From positions 1 through 64,000 of the forward strand of contig DBIX01000033.1 in NCBI GenBank assembly GCA_002297005.1: 64,000 nt of DNA, read 5' to 3'. A program made the translations under genes and the position numbers. Origin of the DNA: Cyanobacteria bacterium UBA791 (GTDB lineage Bacteria; Cyanobacteriota; Vampirovibrionia; Gastranaerophilales; Gastranaerophilaceae). Shown piece after piece: positions 44,421-53,483 of the stretch. Each line of letters begins with the position of its first letter. Within the stretch, counting starts at the first letter, position 1. Under the pieces are notes generated by a model. The model was not told the DNA's origin, did not search any database, and was given only the letters and a program-made list of their open reading frames with translations.

Positions 44421-45077
44421 TTAAACAATTTGATATTTGATTGCTTTTAGTGCTGCTTGAAGTCTATCTTCAACTTCTAACTTCTGCAAAATGTTTGCAA
44501 CGTGGGCTTTAATAGTATTAATACTAATTGTACATTCTTTCGCAATTTCGATGTTGCTATATCCTTTTGCAATAAGTTTCAAGATTTGAAGTTCTCTTGC
44601 AGTCAAATTGAAATCTACTTGACCGTCAACCGGTGCATCTTGTTGAGTTGAAGCTGCTCTTAATACGATATGAGCAATACTTGGGTCGAACCATGCTGCA
44701 CCATCAAGAACTGATTTTACTACATTTTCTAAAGTTTTTAAGTTGATTTCTTTTGAACAATAAGCATTAGCACCAGCTTTTAAACTGTTTAAAACTGCTT
44801 TTTCGTCACTATGAGAAGTTAAGATAATAATTTTTACGTTAGCATCAATTAATCTTATTCTCTTTGTTGTTTCTATACCATCAACATTTGGCAAACCTAA
44901 ATCCATAATAATCAAATCTATTTTATGGTCTTTGAATTGTTTTAAAGCTTGATCAGCATCTTCCGCTTCGTAAATGTTGTCAATTATATCCATTCCCTCA
45001 AAATTTGTTTTTAAACCAAATCTTGTCAATTCGTGGTCTTCTACAATTAATATATTCTTCTTTTCTGTATCTGTCAT
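44421..45077 (-). CDS. Response regulator of NarL/FixJ type
   Basis: This 218-residue protein has a receiver with E13-D14 and D59 (IIMDLGLPNVDG) and a C-terminal LuxR helix-turn-helix (YSNIEIAKECTISINTIKAHVANILQKLEV). Its ATG overlaps the stop of the TPR gene (ATGA), so it is translationally coupled to it. Two LuxR-type regulators and an HD-GYP protein in one operon suggest one signalling output without a kinase in the operon. Confidence 0.94.
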   Translation of the reverse strand: MTDTEKKNILIVEDHELTRFGLKTNFEGMDIIDNIYEAEDADQALKQFKDHKIDLIIMDLGLPNVDGIETTKRIRLIDANVKIIILTSHSDEKAVLNSLKAGANAYCSKEINLKTLENVVKSVLDGAAWFDPSIAHIVLRAASTQQDAPVDGQVDFNLTARELQILKLIAKGYSNIEIAKECTISINTIKAHVANILQKLEVEDRLQAALKAIKYQIV

Positions 45078-46531
45078 CTTCTTAGTTCTTTCTGTACTTC
45101 TGTAAATTTTGGGTTAAGTTTTTTGCATTTTTGAAAATAATATTTTGCGTTTTCTTTATCTTTTAAACTCTTATAAAGGAGTCCTTGATAATAATAATAT
45201 TTGTAATAACTTTGGTCAAGATTATACGCATTATTAAGATAAATCTGAGCTAATTTATAATTAGCTTTTGTTCTCTCATAATTAGCCAACTCTAGCCAAC
45301 CGTCTGCAAATTCACAATTTAAGCCTATCGATTTTTTTAAATATGCTAATTCCTTATATTTTTCAATTAACGCTTCCAAATAATATGCTTTGTAACTGTC
45401 TGATGAATTTTTTAGAACTTTTACTAAAATTTCATGTGCTTTAGAAGTTCTACCAAGCTTTAAACTTGCATCTGCCGTCTTAACCTCAGCATAATATGTG
45501 GTTTTATCATATTTCATCGCATCCTTGTAATATTTCAAAGCTCCTCTATAGTCTTCTTTTTGATATGCCAAATCACCTAACAAAATTAATGCATTTGGAT
45601 TTTTCTTATTTAATTTGTAAGACTTCTGAGCATTTGATGATGCTTTTTCATATTCTTTTAATGCCACATAATTTTGACTTATTAACGCATAAATCATAGA
45701 ATTTTCTTTATTATTTTTATCATTTATCATAGGAACAGATTTTAAAGAACGTAAATAATCATCCCTATAATAGTAATAACAAGCTAAATTGTATTTTTTT
45801 AGTTTCTCTTCTTTTGTATTTTTGTACAAAATATATTCTTCTATTTCTTTATATTTCTTAGCATAAAAATCTGTCATAATGATAGATTTTTTAATATTTT
45901 CAGCAACTTTAAAAGCCTTCTCCTTTTGACCCTCATCAGCTAAAATTTTTGCATATAAATATTTGTAAGAAACATTCTTTGGATTTCTTGCTATTGCATC
46001 GTTGATATGATTACTTGCGTATTCTAAATTACCACTTTTATACCAAGCAAGTGCTGTTAAATATTCAGCATAGTCATATTTTTCTCTTATTTGATAATTT
46101 GAGGTTAAATCATTTGCAATTTCTTTACTCATATTGTTATAAGTAATATCTGAAAAGCATTCGCCTAAATATATTTCATCTTCTGGTTCTATTGGAGATG
46201 TTTGAAAAAATATTTCATCAATATTTTTCAAAGGTGTTTGAGAAATCTCTTTATCTTTTATTTTCACTCTAGCTTTATTTGCAAGGCTATAAAAACCAAT
46301 ATCACTAAGCTTACCAGCCAAAACGATATTTATATAATCATTATCGCTTGGACTTGCATTAACGATTTGGGAAAATTCCTCATAGGCAACAGTTACATTG
46401 CTACCCTTAAATTTTTCCATAGCCTTATAAAAATCATCTAAAATTGAGTACTTTTGAGGTTCTGTTACGGCTAAAGCTGACGAAATATTTATAAAGCATA
46501 CTATTAAAAGTATTACTAATTTTTTAATCAT
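45074..46531 (-). CDS. Exported TPR-repeat protein
   Basis: This 485-residue protein has a signal sequence (MIKKLVILLIVCFINISSALA) and then at least eight tetratricopeptide repeats (for example GNLEYASNHINDAIARNPKN and ANYKLAQIYLNNAYNLDQSY), a protein-binding scaffold facing the periplasm. The ATG at 46531 is chosen over an in-frame TTG at 46534; AGGACAGG lies just upstream. It overlaps the HD-GYP gene by 8 bp and the response regulator by 4 bp. It may sense or assemble envelope components for the signalling operon. Confidence 0.85.
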   Translation of the reverse strand: MIKKLVILLIVCFINISSALAVTEPQKYSILDDFYKAMEKFKGSNVTVAYEEFSQIVNASPSDNDYINIVLAGKLSDIGFYSLANKARVKIKDKEISQTPLKNIDEIFFQTSPIEPEDEIYLGECFSDITYNNMSKEIANDLTSNYQIREKYDYAEYLTALAWYKSGNLEYASNHINDAIARNPKNVSYKYLYAKILADEGQKEKAFKVAENIKKSIIMTDFYAKKYKEIEEYILYKNTKEEKLKKYNLACYYYYRDDYLRSLKSVPMINDKNNKENSMIYALISQNYVALKEYEKASSNAQKSYKLNKKNPNALILLGDLAYQKEDYRGALKYYKDAMKYDKTTYYAEVKTADASLKLGRTSKAHEILVKVLKNSSDSYKAYYLEALIEKYKELAYLKKSIGLNCEFADGWLELANYERTKANYKLAQIYLNNAYNLDQSYYKYYYYQGLLYKSLKDKENAKYYFQKCKKLNPKFTEVQKELRR

Positions 46532-48254
46532 CAACCTGTCCTAAATAGTATTTATTGAATAAAGTAACAAATTTTGTTTCTTCTTCTGTTAGAGTATCTG
46601 CATCTTTTTCCAATAAATTGTACAAATCTCTCAAGTTATATTTTGATAAAAATTCTTCGTCTTCTGGTTTTAGAACCAATTTATTTTCAGTTAAGAATAC
46701 TTTAACAATTTGATTTGTTGGTAAAGCCAAGAATTTATCCACAACACTTCTATCAAAATGTTTGTCACTATCTTTAATCAAAATATTAATAACATTTCTG
46801 ATAGGCATTTTGTCACGATAGTGTCTTTTTGAAGTAATTGCGTCAAACACATCGGCTACCGCCAAAATTCTACCGCCAAAAGGAATATCTTCTCTTGATA
46901 AATATCTGTAATATCCAGTACCATCAAATTTTTCATGGTGTGCACAAGCAATTTCTGCAATCATTTTGAAATCATCAGACATGTGAATTTTTTCTAAGAT
47001 ATTGTGAGTAATTTCTACGTGACGTTGAATTTGTTTGTATTCATCATCTGTTAATTTACCTTCTTTTTGAAGAACTGAATCTTTGATACCGATTTTACCA
47101 ATATCGTGTAAAGTTGCAGCTTTTTCAATAATTTCAACTTCTTTTGGCTCTAAATTGAAAGCCTTAGCAATCATTGAAGAATAATATTTTACCCTTGTAG
47201 AATGACCTGCTGTAATCTTGTCACGAGCATCGATAGATGCAGCAAGAGTTTCAATAAAACTATCAAATACAACTTTTTGTTCTTCTAACATTTTCTTTTG
47301 CTTTTCAAATAATTGAGCATTTTCTAGGGCAATACCGGCAGAAGAACCAATTGCAACTAGCAAGTCCTCATCCTCTGGTGTAAAATACCCACCAATTTTA
47401 TTCAATACTTGGAATGCACCAATGATTTCTTGGTTTAAATTTTTAATAGGCATACACAAGATAGTCTTTGTCTTGTAGCCTGTTTTCATATCAATATCTT
47501 TATTAAAACGTTCATCGTTGTATGCATCTTTGATATTGATACTTTCGCCTGATTTTACAGTATAACCAGCTAAACCTTTACCAGCTGGAAATCTCAATTC
47601 AGAACTTTCAAGACCTAGAGCAACTTTACTCCAAAGCTCATCGTGTTCTTTATCATATAAAAATACTGTACATCTATCAGCATTAATAGTTTCTTTAACA
47701 GCCTCTGCAATAACTTTTAAAAGCTTGTTAATATCAGTTTCAGCTGCAACAGACTGACTAATTTTAACCAAGGCATTAAGAGGATCTCTTTTGTTACTTG
47801 GCTCTTGATTTTTAAGTTTTGCAACTTCGTCCAAATATTTTATTACAAAACCCATTAAATTAAATTCGTCATCTTTTACTGCATAATATTTAGCTTTCAT
47901 AAATTGCATTTCAGCTAAATCTACATTTTTTTCTTTAAAATTAATAATACCTGAAAATAGTTCATAAACTAATTGTGCAGGTAAATAATTATTATATGCT
48001 GCAAGATACATTGCATCATTCAAATATGTCAAAGCTTTTTGATAATTGTTAGAATCTTTTAAATATTTTACAAGACCTATCAAAGAAAGGCATATTGAAA
48101 TATTTCCATTAGAGTTTTCTGCTTTAAATATATCTTGAGCTTCTTTAGTTAAAACTTCACATTGATTATAATTTTCTTGTTGCAACTCTTTTAATGCACT
48201 TTGCAACATTGATTTTGCGTTAATTATTTCATTATTTTCTATAGCTTGTACCAT
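46524..48254 (-). CDS. GAF plus HD-GYP-like cyclic-nucleotide phosphodiesterase
   Basis: This 576-residue protein has a helical TPR-like N-terminus (1-160), a GAF sensor domain (about 175-330: RCTVFLYDKEHDELWSKVA, then KGLAGYTVKSGE) and an HD-GYP domain (about 345-510) with H383-D384 (HDIGKIGI) and H439-H440 (HHEKFDGTGYY). HD-GYP proteins hydrolyse cyclic di-GMP or related signals. The name-giving G-Y-P is G-Y-Y here, while the metal-binding histidines and aspartates are kept, so activity is likely but specificity may differ. AGAGGA precedes the ATG. First gene of the signalling operon. Confidence 0.9.
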   Translation of the reverse strand: MVQAIENNEIINAKSMLQSALKELQQENYNQCEVLTKEAQDIFKAENSNGNISICLSLIGLVKYLKDSNNYQKALTYLNDAMYLAAYNNYLPAQLVYELFSGIINFKEKNVDLAEMQFMKAKYYAVKDDEFNLMGFVIKYLDEVAKLKNQEPSNKRDPLNALVKISQSVAAETDINKLLKVIAEAVKETINADRCTVFLYDKEHDELWSKVALGLESSELRFPAGKGLAGYTVKSGESINIKDAYNDERFNKDIDMKTGYKTKTILCMPIKNLNQEIIGAFQVLNKIGGYFTPEDEDLLVAIGSSAGIALENAQLFEKQKKMLEEQKVVFDSFIETLAASIDARDKITAGHSTRVKYYSSMIAKAFNLEPKEVEIIEKAATLHDIGKIGIKDSVLQKEGKLTDDEYKQIQRHVEITHNILEKIHMSDDFKMIAEIACAHHEKFDGTGYYRYLSREDIPFGGRILAVADVFDAITSKRHYRDKMPIRNVINILIKDSDKHFDRSVVDKFLALPTNQIVKVFLTENKLVLKPEDEEFLSKYNLRDLYNLLEKDADTLTEEETKFVTLFNKYYLGQVDD

Positions 48255-48324
48255 ACATCATATCCTCTTGTTGTTTTTATTGTACAATACATTTGATAAT
48301 ATTTCAAAACTATTTGGAGATTGA

Positions 48325-49011
48325 ATGAAGAAAATAACAATACTTATTCCAGTCTATAATGAAGTCAACACACTAATTCCTATATTAGAAAAGCTTGAAA
48401 GCATTGATTTTTACGGATTAGAAAAGGAAATAATTTTAATAGACGACTACTCAACAGACGGAACTAAAGAACTTTACAAGAATTTGAATTATAAAGTTTT
48501 GTATCACGAAAAGAATATGGGAAAAGGGGCATCACTTAGAGATGGCTTTAAAGAAGCAACTGGCGACATCGTTACAATCCAAGATGCAGACCTTGAATAC
48601 AACCCAGAAGACCTTTTACCATTAGTAAAAGCCGTACTGGATAATGAGGCAGATGTTGCTTACGGTTCTAGATTTATGAATATTGATAAGTCTAAAAACT
48701 TTATGCTAACTCATTTTTTAGGCAATAAAATGCTTACAATAATTACAAACCTTTTATACGGTGCAACTCTTACCGATATGGAAACTTGCTACAAAGTATT
48801 TAAGGCTGAATACGTTAAACATTTAAATATCAAGTCAAACAGATTTGATTTTGAACCTGAAATCACAGCAAAAGTATTAAAACAAGGAGCTAGATTAAAA
48901 GAAGTTCCAATTACTTATGTTGCAAGAGGGTTTGAAGAGGGCAAAAAAATCAGCTGGAAAGACGGATTTGCAGCAATCTTTGCTCTTATAAAATTTAGAT
49001 TTATGAATTAA
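48325..49011 (+). CDS. Family 2 glycosyltransferase (polyprenyl-phosphate mannosyltransferase-like)
   Basis: This 228-residue GT-A fold enzyme has the early IPVYNEVNTL, the UDP/GDP-sugar binding IDDYSTDGT, GKGASLRDGFKEATG, and the metal-binding D87-x-D89 (QDADLEY). The arrangement resembles dolichol-phosphate mannosyltransferases but without their C-terminal membrane helices. It likely transfers a sugar to a polyprenyl phosphate for envelope glycans. TTGGAG precedes the ATG; a carbonic anhydrase gene follows after 12 bp. Confidence 0.9.
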   Translation: MKKITILIPVYNEVNTLIPILEKLESIDFYGLEKEIILIDDYSTDGTKELYKNLNYKVLYHEKNMGKGASLRDGFKEATGDIVTIQDADLEYNPEDLLPLVKAVLDNEADVAYGSRFMNIDKSKNFMLTHFLGNKMLTIITNLLYGATLTDMETCYKVFKAEYVKHLNIKSNRFDFEPEITAKVLKQGARLKEVPITYVARGFEEGKKISWKDGFAAIFALIKFRFMN

Positions 49012-49023
49012 AGGAGATTTATT

Positions 49024-49623
49024 ATGATTAAACCTCAAGAAGCTTTAGATAGATTAATCGAGGGAAACAAGAGATTTGTGAATAATGCATCTATTCATCC
49101 AAACCGATGCCAAGAAACAAAAGCCTCTTTGATTTCTAAGCAAACACCTTACGCTATAATACTTTCATGTTCTGATTCAAGAGTTCCTCTAGAAATCATT
49201 TTTGATGCAGGACTTGGTGATATTTTTGCAATTAGAACAGCTGGTCACGTGTTATCTCAAGAAGTTATGGGTAGCATTGAATACGCTGTAGTACATCTTG
49301 GGGTTAAACTAATTATGATTTTAGGTCACGACAATTGTGGTGCAGTACATTCTGCCGTTGATACTTACAAATCAAAAACTCTTGATACAGTTTCACCAAA
49401 TTTAAAATCAATATTGATGGAAATCTATCCAGCTATCGAAAAAGTTGATGAAAACTTACCAGAAGAAGATTTTCATAAAGAGGCAATTCGTCAAAACGTT
49501 GAATATCAGGCGAAAGACCTTTTGACAAAAGATGCATACATAGCAGAAAAAGTTAAAAATGGAGAAATTATGGTCGTTAAGGCTAATTACAACTTACACA
49601 CAAGCGAAGTTGAAATATTTTAG
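49024..49623 (+). CDS. Beta-class carbonic anhydrase
   Basis: This 199-residue enzyme interconverts CO2 and bicarbonate. Zinc ligands C49, H102 and C105 and the dyad D51-R53 (CSDSR, GHDNCGAV) are all present. In a fermenting organism it supplies bicarbonate to carboxylases. AAGGAG precedes the ATG, and it probably shares the transcript of the glycosyltransferase gene. Confidence 0.95.
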   Translation: MIKPQEALDRLIEGNKRFVNNASIHPNRCQETKASLISKQTPYAIILSCSDSRVPLEIIFDAGLGDIFAIRTAGHVLSQEVMGSIEYAVVHLGVKLIMILGHDNCGAVHSAVDTYKSKTLDTVSPNLKSILMEIYPAIEKVDENLPEEDFHKEAIRQNVEYQAKDLLTKDAYIAEKVKNGEIMVVKANYNLHTSEVEIF

Positions 49624-49625
49624 TC

Positions 49626-50141
49626 TTAAAGTTTATCCACCTCATCTGCTTCTTTTTTAGCAACTTCAACGCCGTATTTCAATTCGGTGATAAATTTGTT
49701 TGCTTTTTCTTCAGAATTAAAAGCTCTGATTGGGATAAAATATGCATTTTTCTTAGTAACATAGATAAACAAAACAGGTTTTGTAAGTACAACTCTATCA
49801 ATATTTTTAAAATCAAAATACTGAAAACCAAGATTACTACCAGCTATAAGTTGATTTTTTTCAATCGTATAAACGCAATCAGTTAAAACCCCTAAAGCAG
49901 AAGATAAATTCAAATAAGCGATAAAAATATAAACAGGAACAAAAGCTAAAGCAAACAATACAAAAAGTACTGTTACCATATAAACTTTTATCATCACAAA
50001 ATATCCAGCGACTCCAAGTAAAAGAAGTATGCCTAAAAACATTAGCCAACATCTTTTTACATCAAAGCCTAAAGATTCTATAACAACATTTAGAATATCT
50101 TCTTTTGTATATTGGAATGAAACTGAAAGTGAATCTGCCAT
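49626..50141 (-). CDS. YcxB-like membrane protein
   Basis: This 171-residue protein has two adjacent membrane helices (about 32-85) and a C-terminal soluble beta-domain (VYTIEKNQLIAGSNLGFQYF, then AYFIPIRAF) that matches the YcxB-like fold of unknown function. TGA-TATAAT ends 7 nt before the ATG with no Shine-Dalgarno, so leaderless translation is predicted. Confidence 0.75.
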   Translation of the reverse strand: MADSLSVSFQYTKEDILNVVIESLGFDVKRCWLMFLGILLLLGVAGYFVMIKVYMVTVLFVLFALAFVPVYIFIAYLNLSSALGVLTDCVYTIEKNQLIAGSNLGFQYFDFKNIDRVVLTKPVLFIYVTKKNAYFIPIRAFNSEEKANKFITELKYGVEVAKKEADEVDKL

Positions 50142-50153
50142 ATAAAAATTATA
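50141..50153 (-). promoter_or_regulatory. Extended -10 box placing transcription start on the YcxB-like ATG
   Basis: Minus strand: TG-A-TATAAT (50148-50153), then 6 nt, then the ATG at 50141. No Shine-Dalgarno. Confidence 0.55.
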
Positions 50154-50194
50154 TCACACATTTTCAATTAATCTCTATTATTAAAGTTTATGTA

Positions 50195-53100
50195 TTATAA
50201 AATGTTACTATTACAAAAATCCACGTATGGACAGTACTCGCAAGCTTTCTTATCATAGCTTGGTTCAAACTGCAAAGCGTTAATTTTATCAATAGCTGAT
50301 TTGTATTTCTCCATGACTTCATTACATTCTTCTTGCGTATATTGAACTTCTAGATTTTTTGTAAAGTCTTCAGGAAAAATAAACTCTGTCTTATAAACCT
50401 TTTTACCTGTAGAAGTTTCAAACATGTATTTATAAAACGCCATTTGGTTATAATATTCTTCTTTATCTCCGTCAGGACAAACATCTTTTTTAGATTTTGC
50501 ATTACCTGTTTTGTAATCATAAATCGAATATGTGCCGTCTGAATTTTTGTCAATTCTATCAATAATACCGTGGAATTTATATCCGTCCATATCAAATTCA
50601 AATTTTGTTTCGACAGAATTTAATTCACCCACAGGGGTATTTAAAATTTGAGTATAAAAACCATCTAAAGCATTTTTTCCTCTACCCTCAATATTCTCTC
50701 TATTTTTGTAACTTGATAGAGGTAATTCTGAAAGCTTATCTAGAAAAGCTTTTATAAAATCACTTTTTTCAGGATAATAGCCTTTGCCCAAAGCAAATTT
50801 AATAGCAAATTCGCACGCATAATGAATTGCCGTACCATAACTTAAAACATCAGGATTACCGTCTTTTCCGTCAAAGTCTAACAAATTGCTATACAAATAC
50901 TGTCTTGGACATTTCAAGTATTTATTCAACGCAGTTGGAGAATATTTTTTGTCAGTTAGCACAACATTCAACATCTCTGCAAAATCTTTTTTGTAATCAT
51001 AATCCCTTTTTTCAAGAGTTTTAGAAGCTTCCATCCAATATGACTCTACGTCATAAGCTTCTGCTTTCTCTTGAGATAAAGCGTCTTTAATATTAATTAT
51101 AAACTCACTTAATTTCTTTGGCTTGTTACCAATAGAAAGCGGGTATGAAAGGGTTAGAGAATGTCTTGCCCTTGTCATACCAACGTATAATGTTTTAATC
51201 TTATCAGAATATTTTAATTCTCTTCGTTCTTCTTCAGTTTTGTATTCAGATGGAGCAAGTGGAATGCTAATAGAATTAGATTTTTTATTCTTCTCCCATT
51301 TTGAATCAATCAAGGTTGGCATATAAACGTATGCAAATTCTTTACCTTTTGCAGAGTGATATGTTGAAAGCTGAACAGCATTCAAAGTTACAGGAGCTTT
51401 ATCTGTAAGAACGCTTATCTCGTCATCTAACAGAATATTTAAATATTCAACAAATTCTTCCAAGAAACAAGTTTTGTATATATCAGAAAATACAGTAGCT
51501 TCTTCCACAAGTTTTTTCAAACTTGCAATATTTTGAGAACGGTTAATTTCAAAGTTCAAATAGTAATCAAAAATACCTGTTTTAGCACCGATTTCTAAAA
51601 CAGTATTTCTAATGCTTTCATTGTTTTTGAAAGAAGATAAGTAATCGTAAGTTTCTAAAAATCTTTTCACCATAAAAGAATTAACAAAATCTTCTTCCTT
51701 AAAACTTCTCATACATTCTAAAGGTGTTTTGTATTTAGAAACACTCTCAAAGATTTTTTGATAATCTTTTGGATTAATATCAAATGGATGAGATAACAAA
51801 ATTTGAAAAATCTTTTGTGAATATAATTCAGGATTAACAAGCATTTGCATATATGAGAACAAAACATTTACGGCATGATTTGAAAAAATATCTGACCCAG
51901 TTTTTAATTCACAAGGAATACTTTTTGCTCTAAGTCTTTCCACAAAAATACCCAAATCATCATTATTTGCAGTTAAAATTGCAATTTCTGAAAGATTTTT
52001 TTGCCCATTTTCAAATAATTTATCAGATTTTATTAAAATTTCAATTTCATCAACTATTGCATTACATTCTTGCATATCATCAACGTATTCTACAAATCTT
52101 ACAGGTTTGTCTTTTTCAATAATTTCAGGATTTTTTGCAACTAAAGATTTTGAAATATTGTATTGTTTAAAGTTTTCATTATTCTCTAGTCTTCTTGTAT
52201 CTTGAATAGCAACCAAACGTGATGCATCCAAAATGCTTTGAGTGGAACGCATATTTTCTTTTAAACAAATAACTTGTGTATCTGAAAATTCTGTTAAAAA
52301 CTTCTCAATAGTATCCAACTTAGCACCTTGGAACGTGTAAATAATTTGATCATCATCACCAACGACAAAAATATTTTGAGACTCTAAAGCTCTTGCTAAT
52401 TGAAGAACAATAGTATTTTGAGATTTGTTTGTATCTTGATATTCGTCAACTAAAATATATTTGTATTTATTTGCAATACTAGACAAAAATGCAGGACTTT
52501 CTTCAAATTTATCCAACACAAACGAAATCATATCGTCAAAATCTAAATAATGATTTATTGTCATTTTTTCTTGATATTTTTCGTAAAAAGTCCAAAGCTC
52601 TTTTGATTTTTCTATCTTTTTTTCTAAATCAATAATCGAACCTTCAAGAGTCTTTGTTTTTGTTTTTCCTTGAGCTAATTTTTCTTTTAATTCAGCTTTT
52701 TTACTTTCTAACTCTGGAATCCAATTTTTGTTATTTTCTAGATTATAAAAATATTTTTCCTTATCAAGTCTATTTTTCTTTATTTCATTTATCCCACTTT
52801 TAATTGTATTGATATAAAAATATGGGTCATTTTTATCTGTGCGATAAGCTTTTGGATTAATTTCATCAATACATTCTTTTATAAATGCTCTTGAAATTGA
52901 TTCTGTGATTATTCTGAATTTTGTAGGAAGTTCAAAATCTTCTTTATTGTCTTCAATAATTTCACAACAAAAACTGTGATAAGTATAAACATTTACACCA
53001 ACTGATAACTCTTCTAATTCCTTATTAATACGACTTCTCATTTCATTTGCAGCAGCATCTGTAAAAGTAAGACACAAAATATCTTCAGGATTTATTCCCT

Positions 53101-53245
53101 TATTTTTAACCATATTTTTAATACGATTAGTTATTGTAAAAGTTTTACCAGTCCCAGGACCAGCTAAAACTAAATATTTTCCATCAATACTATCGATACA
53201 TTTTTGTTGAAGTTCATTTGGTATTTTTTCAAGAGTTTTTGTCAT
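50195..53245 (-). CDS. UvrD-family helicase fused to a RecB-type nuclease with iron-sulfur cluster
   Basis: This 1016-residue protein has a superfamily 1 helicase: Walker A GPGTGKT (29-35), LVDEYQDTNKSQN, VGDDDQIIYTFQGA, and TYHSAKGKEFAYVY. The C-terminal PD-(D/E)XK nuclease has GIIDRIDKN and YDYKTG. Its cysteine clamp C779 (CPRQYLYS) with C1002, C1005 and C1011 (CEYCPYVDFC) is as in AddB and Cas4-type nucleases. It looks like an AddAB-like end-processing function condensed into one chain for recombinational repair. No AddB gene is adjacent. AAGGA precedes the ATG. Confidence 0.92.
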   Translation of the reverse strand: MTKTLEKIPNELQQKCIDSIDGKYLVLAGPGTGKTFTITNRIKNMVKNKGINPEDILCLTFTDAAANEMRSRINKELEELSVGVNVYTYHSFCCEIIEDNKEDFELPTKFRIITESISRAFIKECIDEINPKAYRTDKNDPYFYINTIKSGINEIKKNRLDKEKYFYNLENNKNWIPELESKKAELKEKLAQGKTKTKTLEGSIIDLEKKIEKSKELWTFYEKYQEKMTINHYLDFDDMISFVLDKFEESPAFLSSIANKYKYILVDEYQDTNKSQNTIVLQLARALESQNIFVVGDDDQIIYTFQGAKLDTIEKFLTEFSDTQVICLKENMRSTQSILDASRLVAIQDTRRLENNENFKQYNISKSLVAKNPEIIEKDKPVRFVEYVDDMQECNAIVDEIEILIKSDKLFENGQKNLSEIAILTANNDDLGIFVERLRAKSIPCELKTGSDIFSNHAVNVLFSYMQMLVNPELYSQKIFQILLSHPFDINPKDYQKIFESVSKYKTPLECMRSFKEEDFVNSFMVKRFLETYDYLSSFKNNESIRNTVLEIGAKTGIFDYYLNFEINRSQNIASLKKLVEEATVFSDIYKTCFLEEFVEYLNILLDDEISVLTDKAPVTLNAVQLSTYHSAKGKEFAYVYMPTLIDSKWEKNKKSNSISIPLAPSEYKTEEERRELKYSDKIKTLYVGMTRARHSLTLSYPLSIGNKPKKLSEFIINIKDALSQEKAEAYDVESYWMEASKTLEKRDYDYKKDFAEMLNVVLTDKKYSPTALNKYLKCPRQYLYSNLLDFDGKDGNPDVLSYGTAIHYACEFAIKFALGKGYYPEKSDFIKAFLDKLSELPLSSYKNRENIEGRGKNALDGFYTQILNTPVGELNSVETKFEFDMDGYKFHGIIDRIDKNSDGTYSIYDYKTGNAKSKKDVCPDGDKEEYYNQMAFYKYMFETSTGKKVYKTEFIFPEDFTKNLEVQYTQEECNEVMEKYKSAIDKINALQFEPSYDKKACEYCPYVDFCNSNIL

Positions 53246-53277
53246 TATTTTATCCTTATTCTTAATATTACTATTTT

Positions 53278-53311
53278 ATTATTACAAACCCTAGTGTCAA
53301 CTTCGGACGTA
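53278..53311 (-). promoter_or_regulatory. TACGTCC element (copy 3) at the helicase-nuclease promoter
   Basis: Minus strand: TACGTCCGAAGTTGAC (53296-53311), 12 nt, AATAAT (53278-53283), upstream of the UvrD-nuclease gene. It also contains TTGACA, so a conventional promoter (TTGACA-N16-TAAAAT) is possible instead. Confidence 0.45.
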
Positions 53312-53322
53312 TAAAAAATTAT

Positions 53323-53350
53323 GTCATTGCGAGCGAAAGCGAAGCAATCC
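53323..53350. repeat. REP-like palindromic element
   Basis: ATTGCGAGC and GCGAAGCAAT flank GAAA, giving an imperfect hairpin rich in GCGA words, much more GC-rich than the surroundings. It resembles dispersed palindromic intergenic repeats seen in other genomes. There is only one copy in this window. Confidence 0.5.
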
Positions 53351-53401
53351 AAAATTAGTAATATTGTACTATACTGAATTTCTATACATTCATATTTTAG
53401 A

Positions 53402-53430
53402 CAAAAAAAAGGGTTGACTTTGTCAACCCT
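53402..53430 (-). terminator. Terminator of the CHAP gene
   Basis: Minus strand: AGGGTTGAC, loop AAA, GTCAACCCT, then eight T residues. Confidence 0.9.
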
Positions 53431-53483
53431 AACACACTTTTACTTTTCCCTTACACTTCACACTGAGAATTTAATTAAACTTA

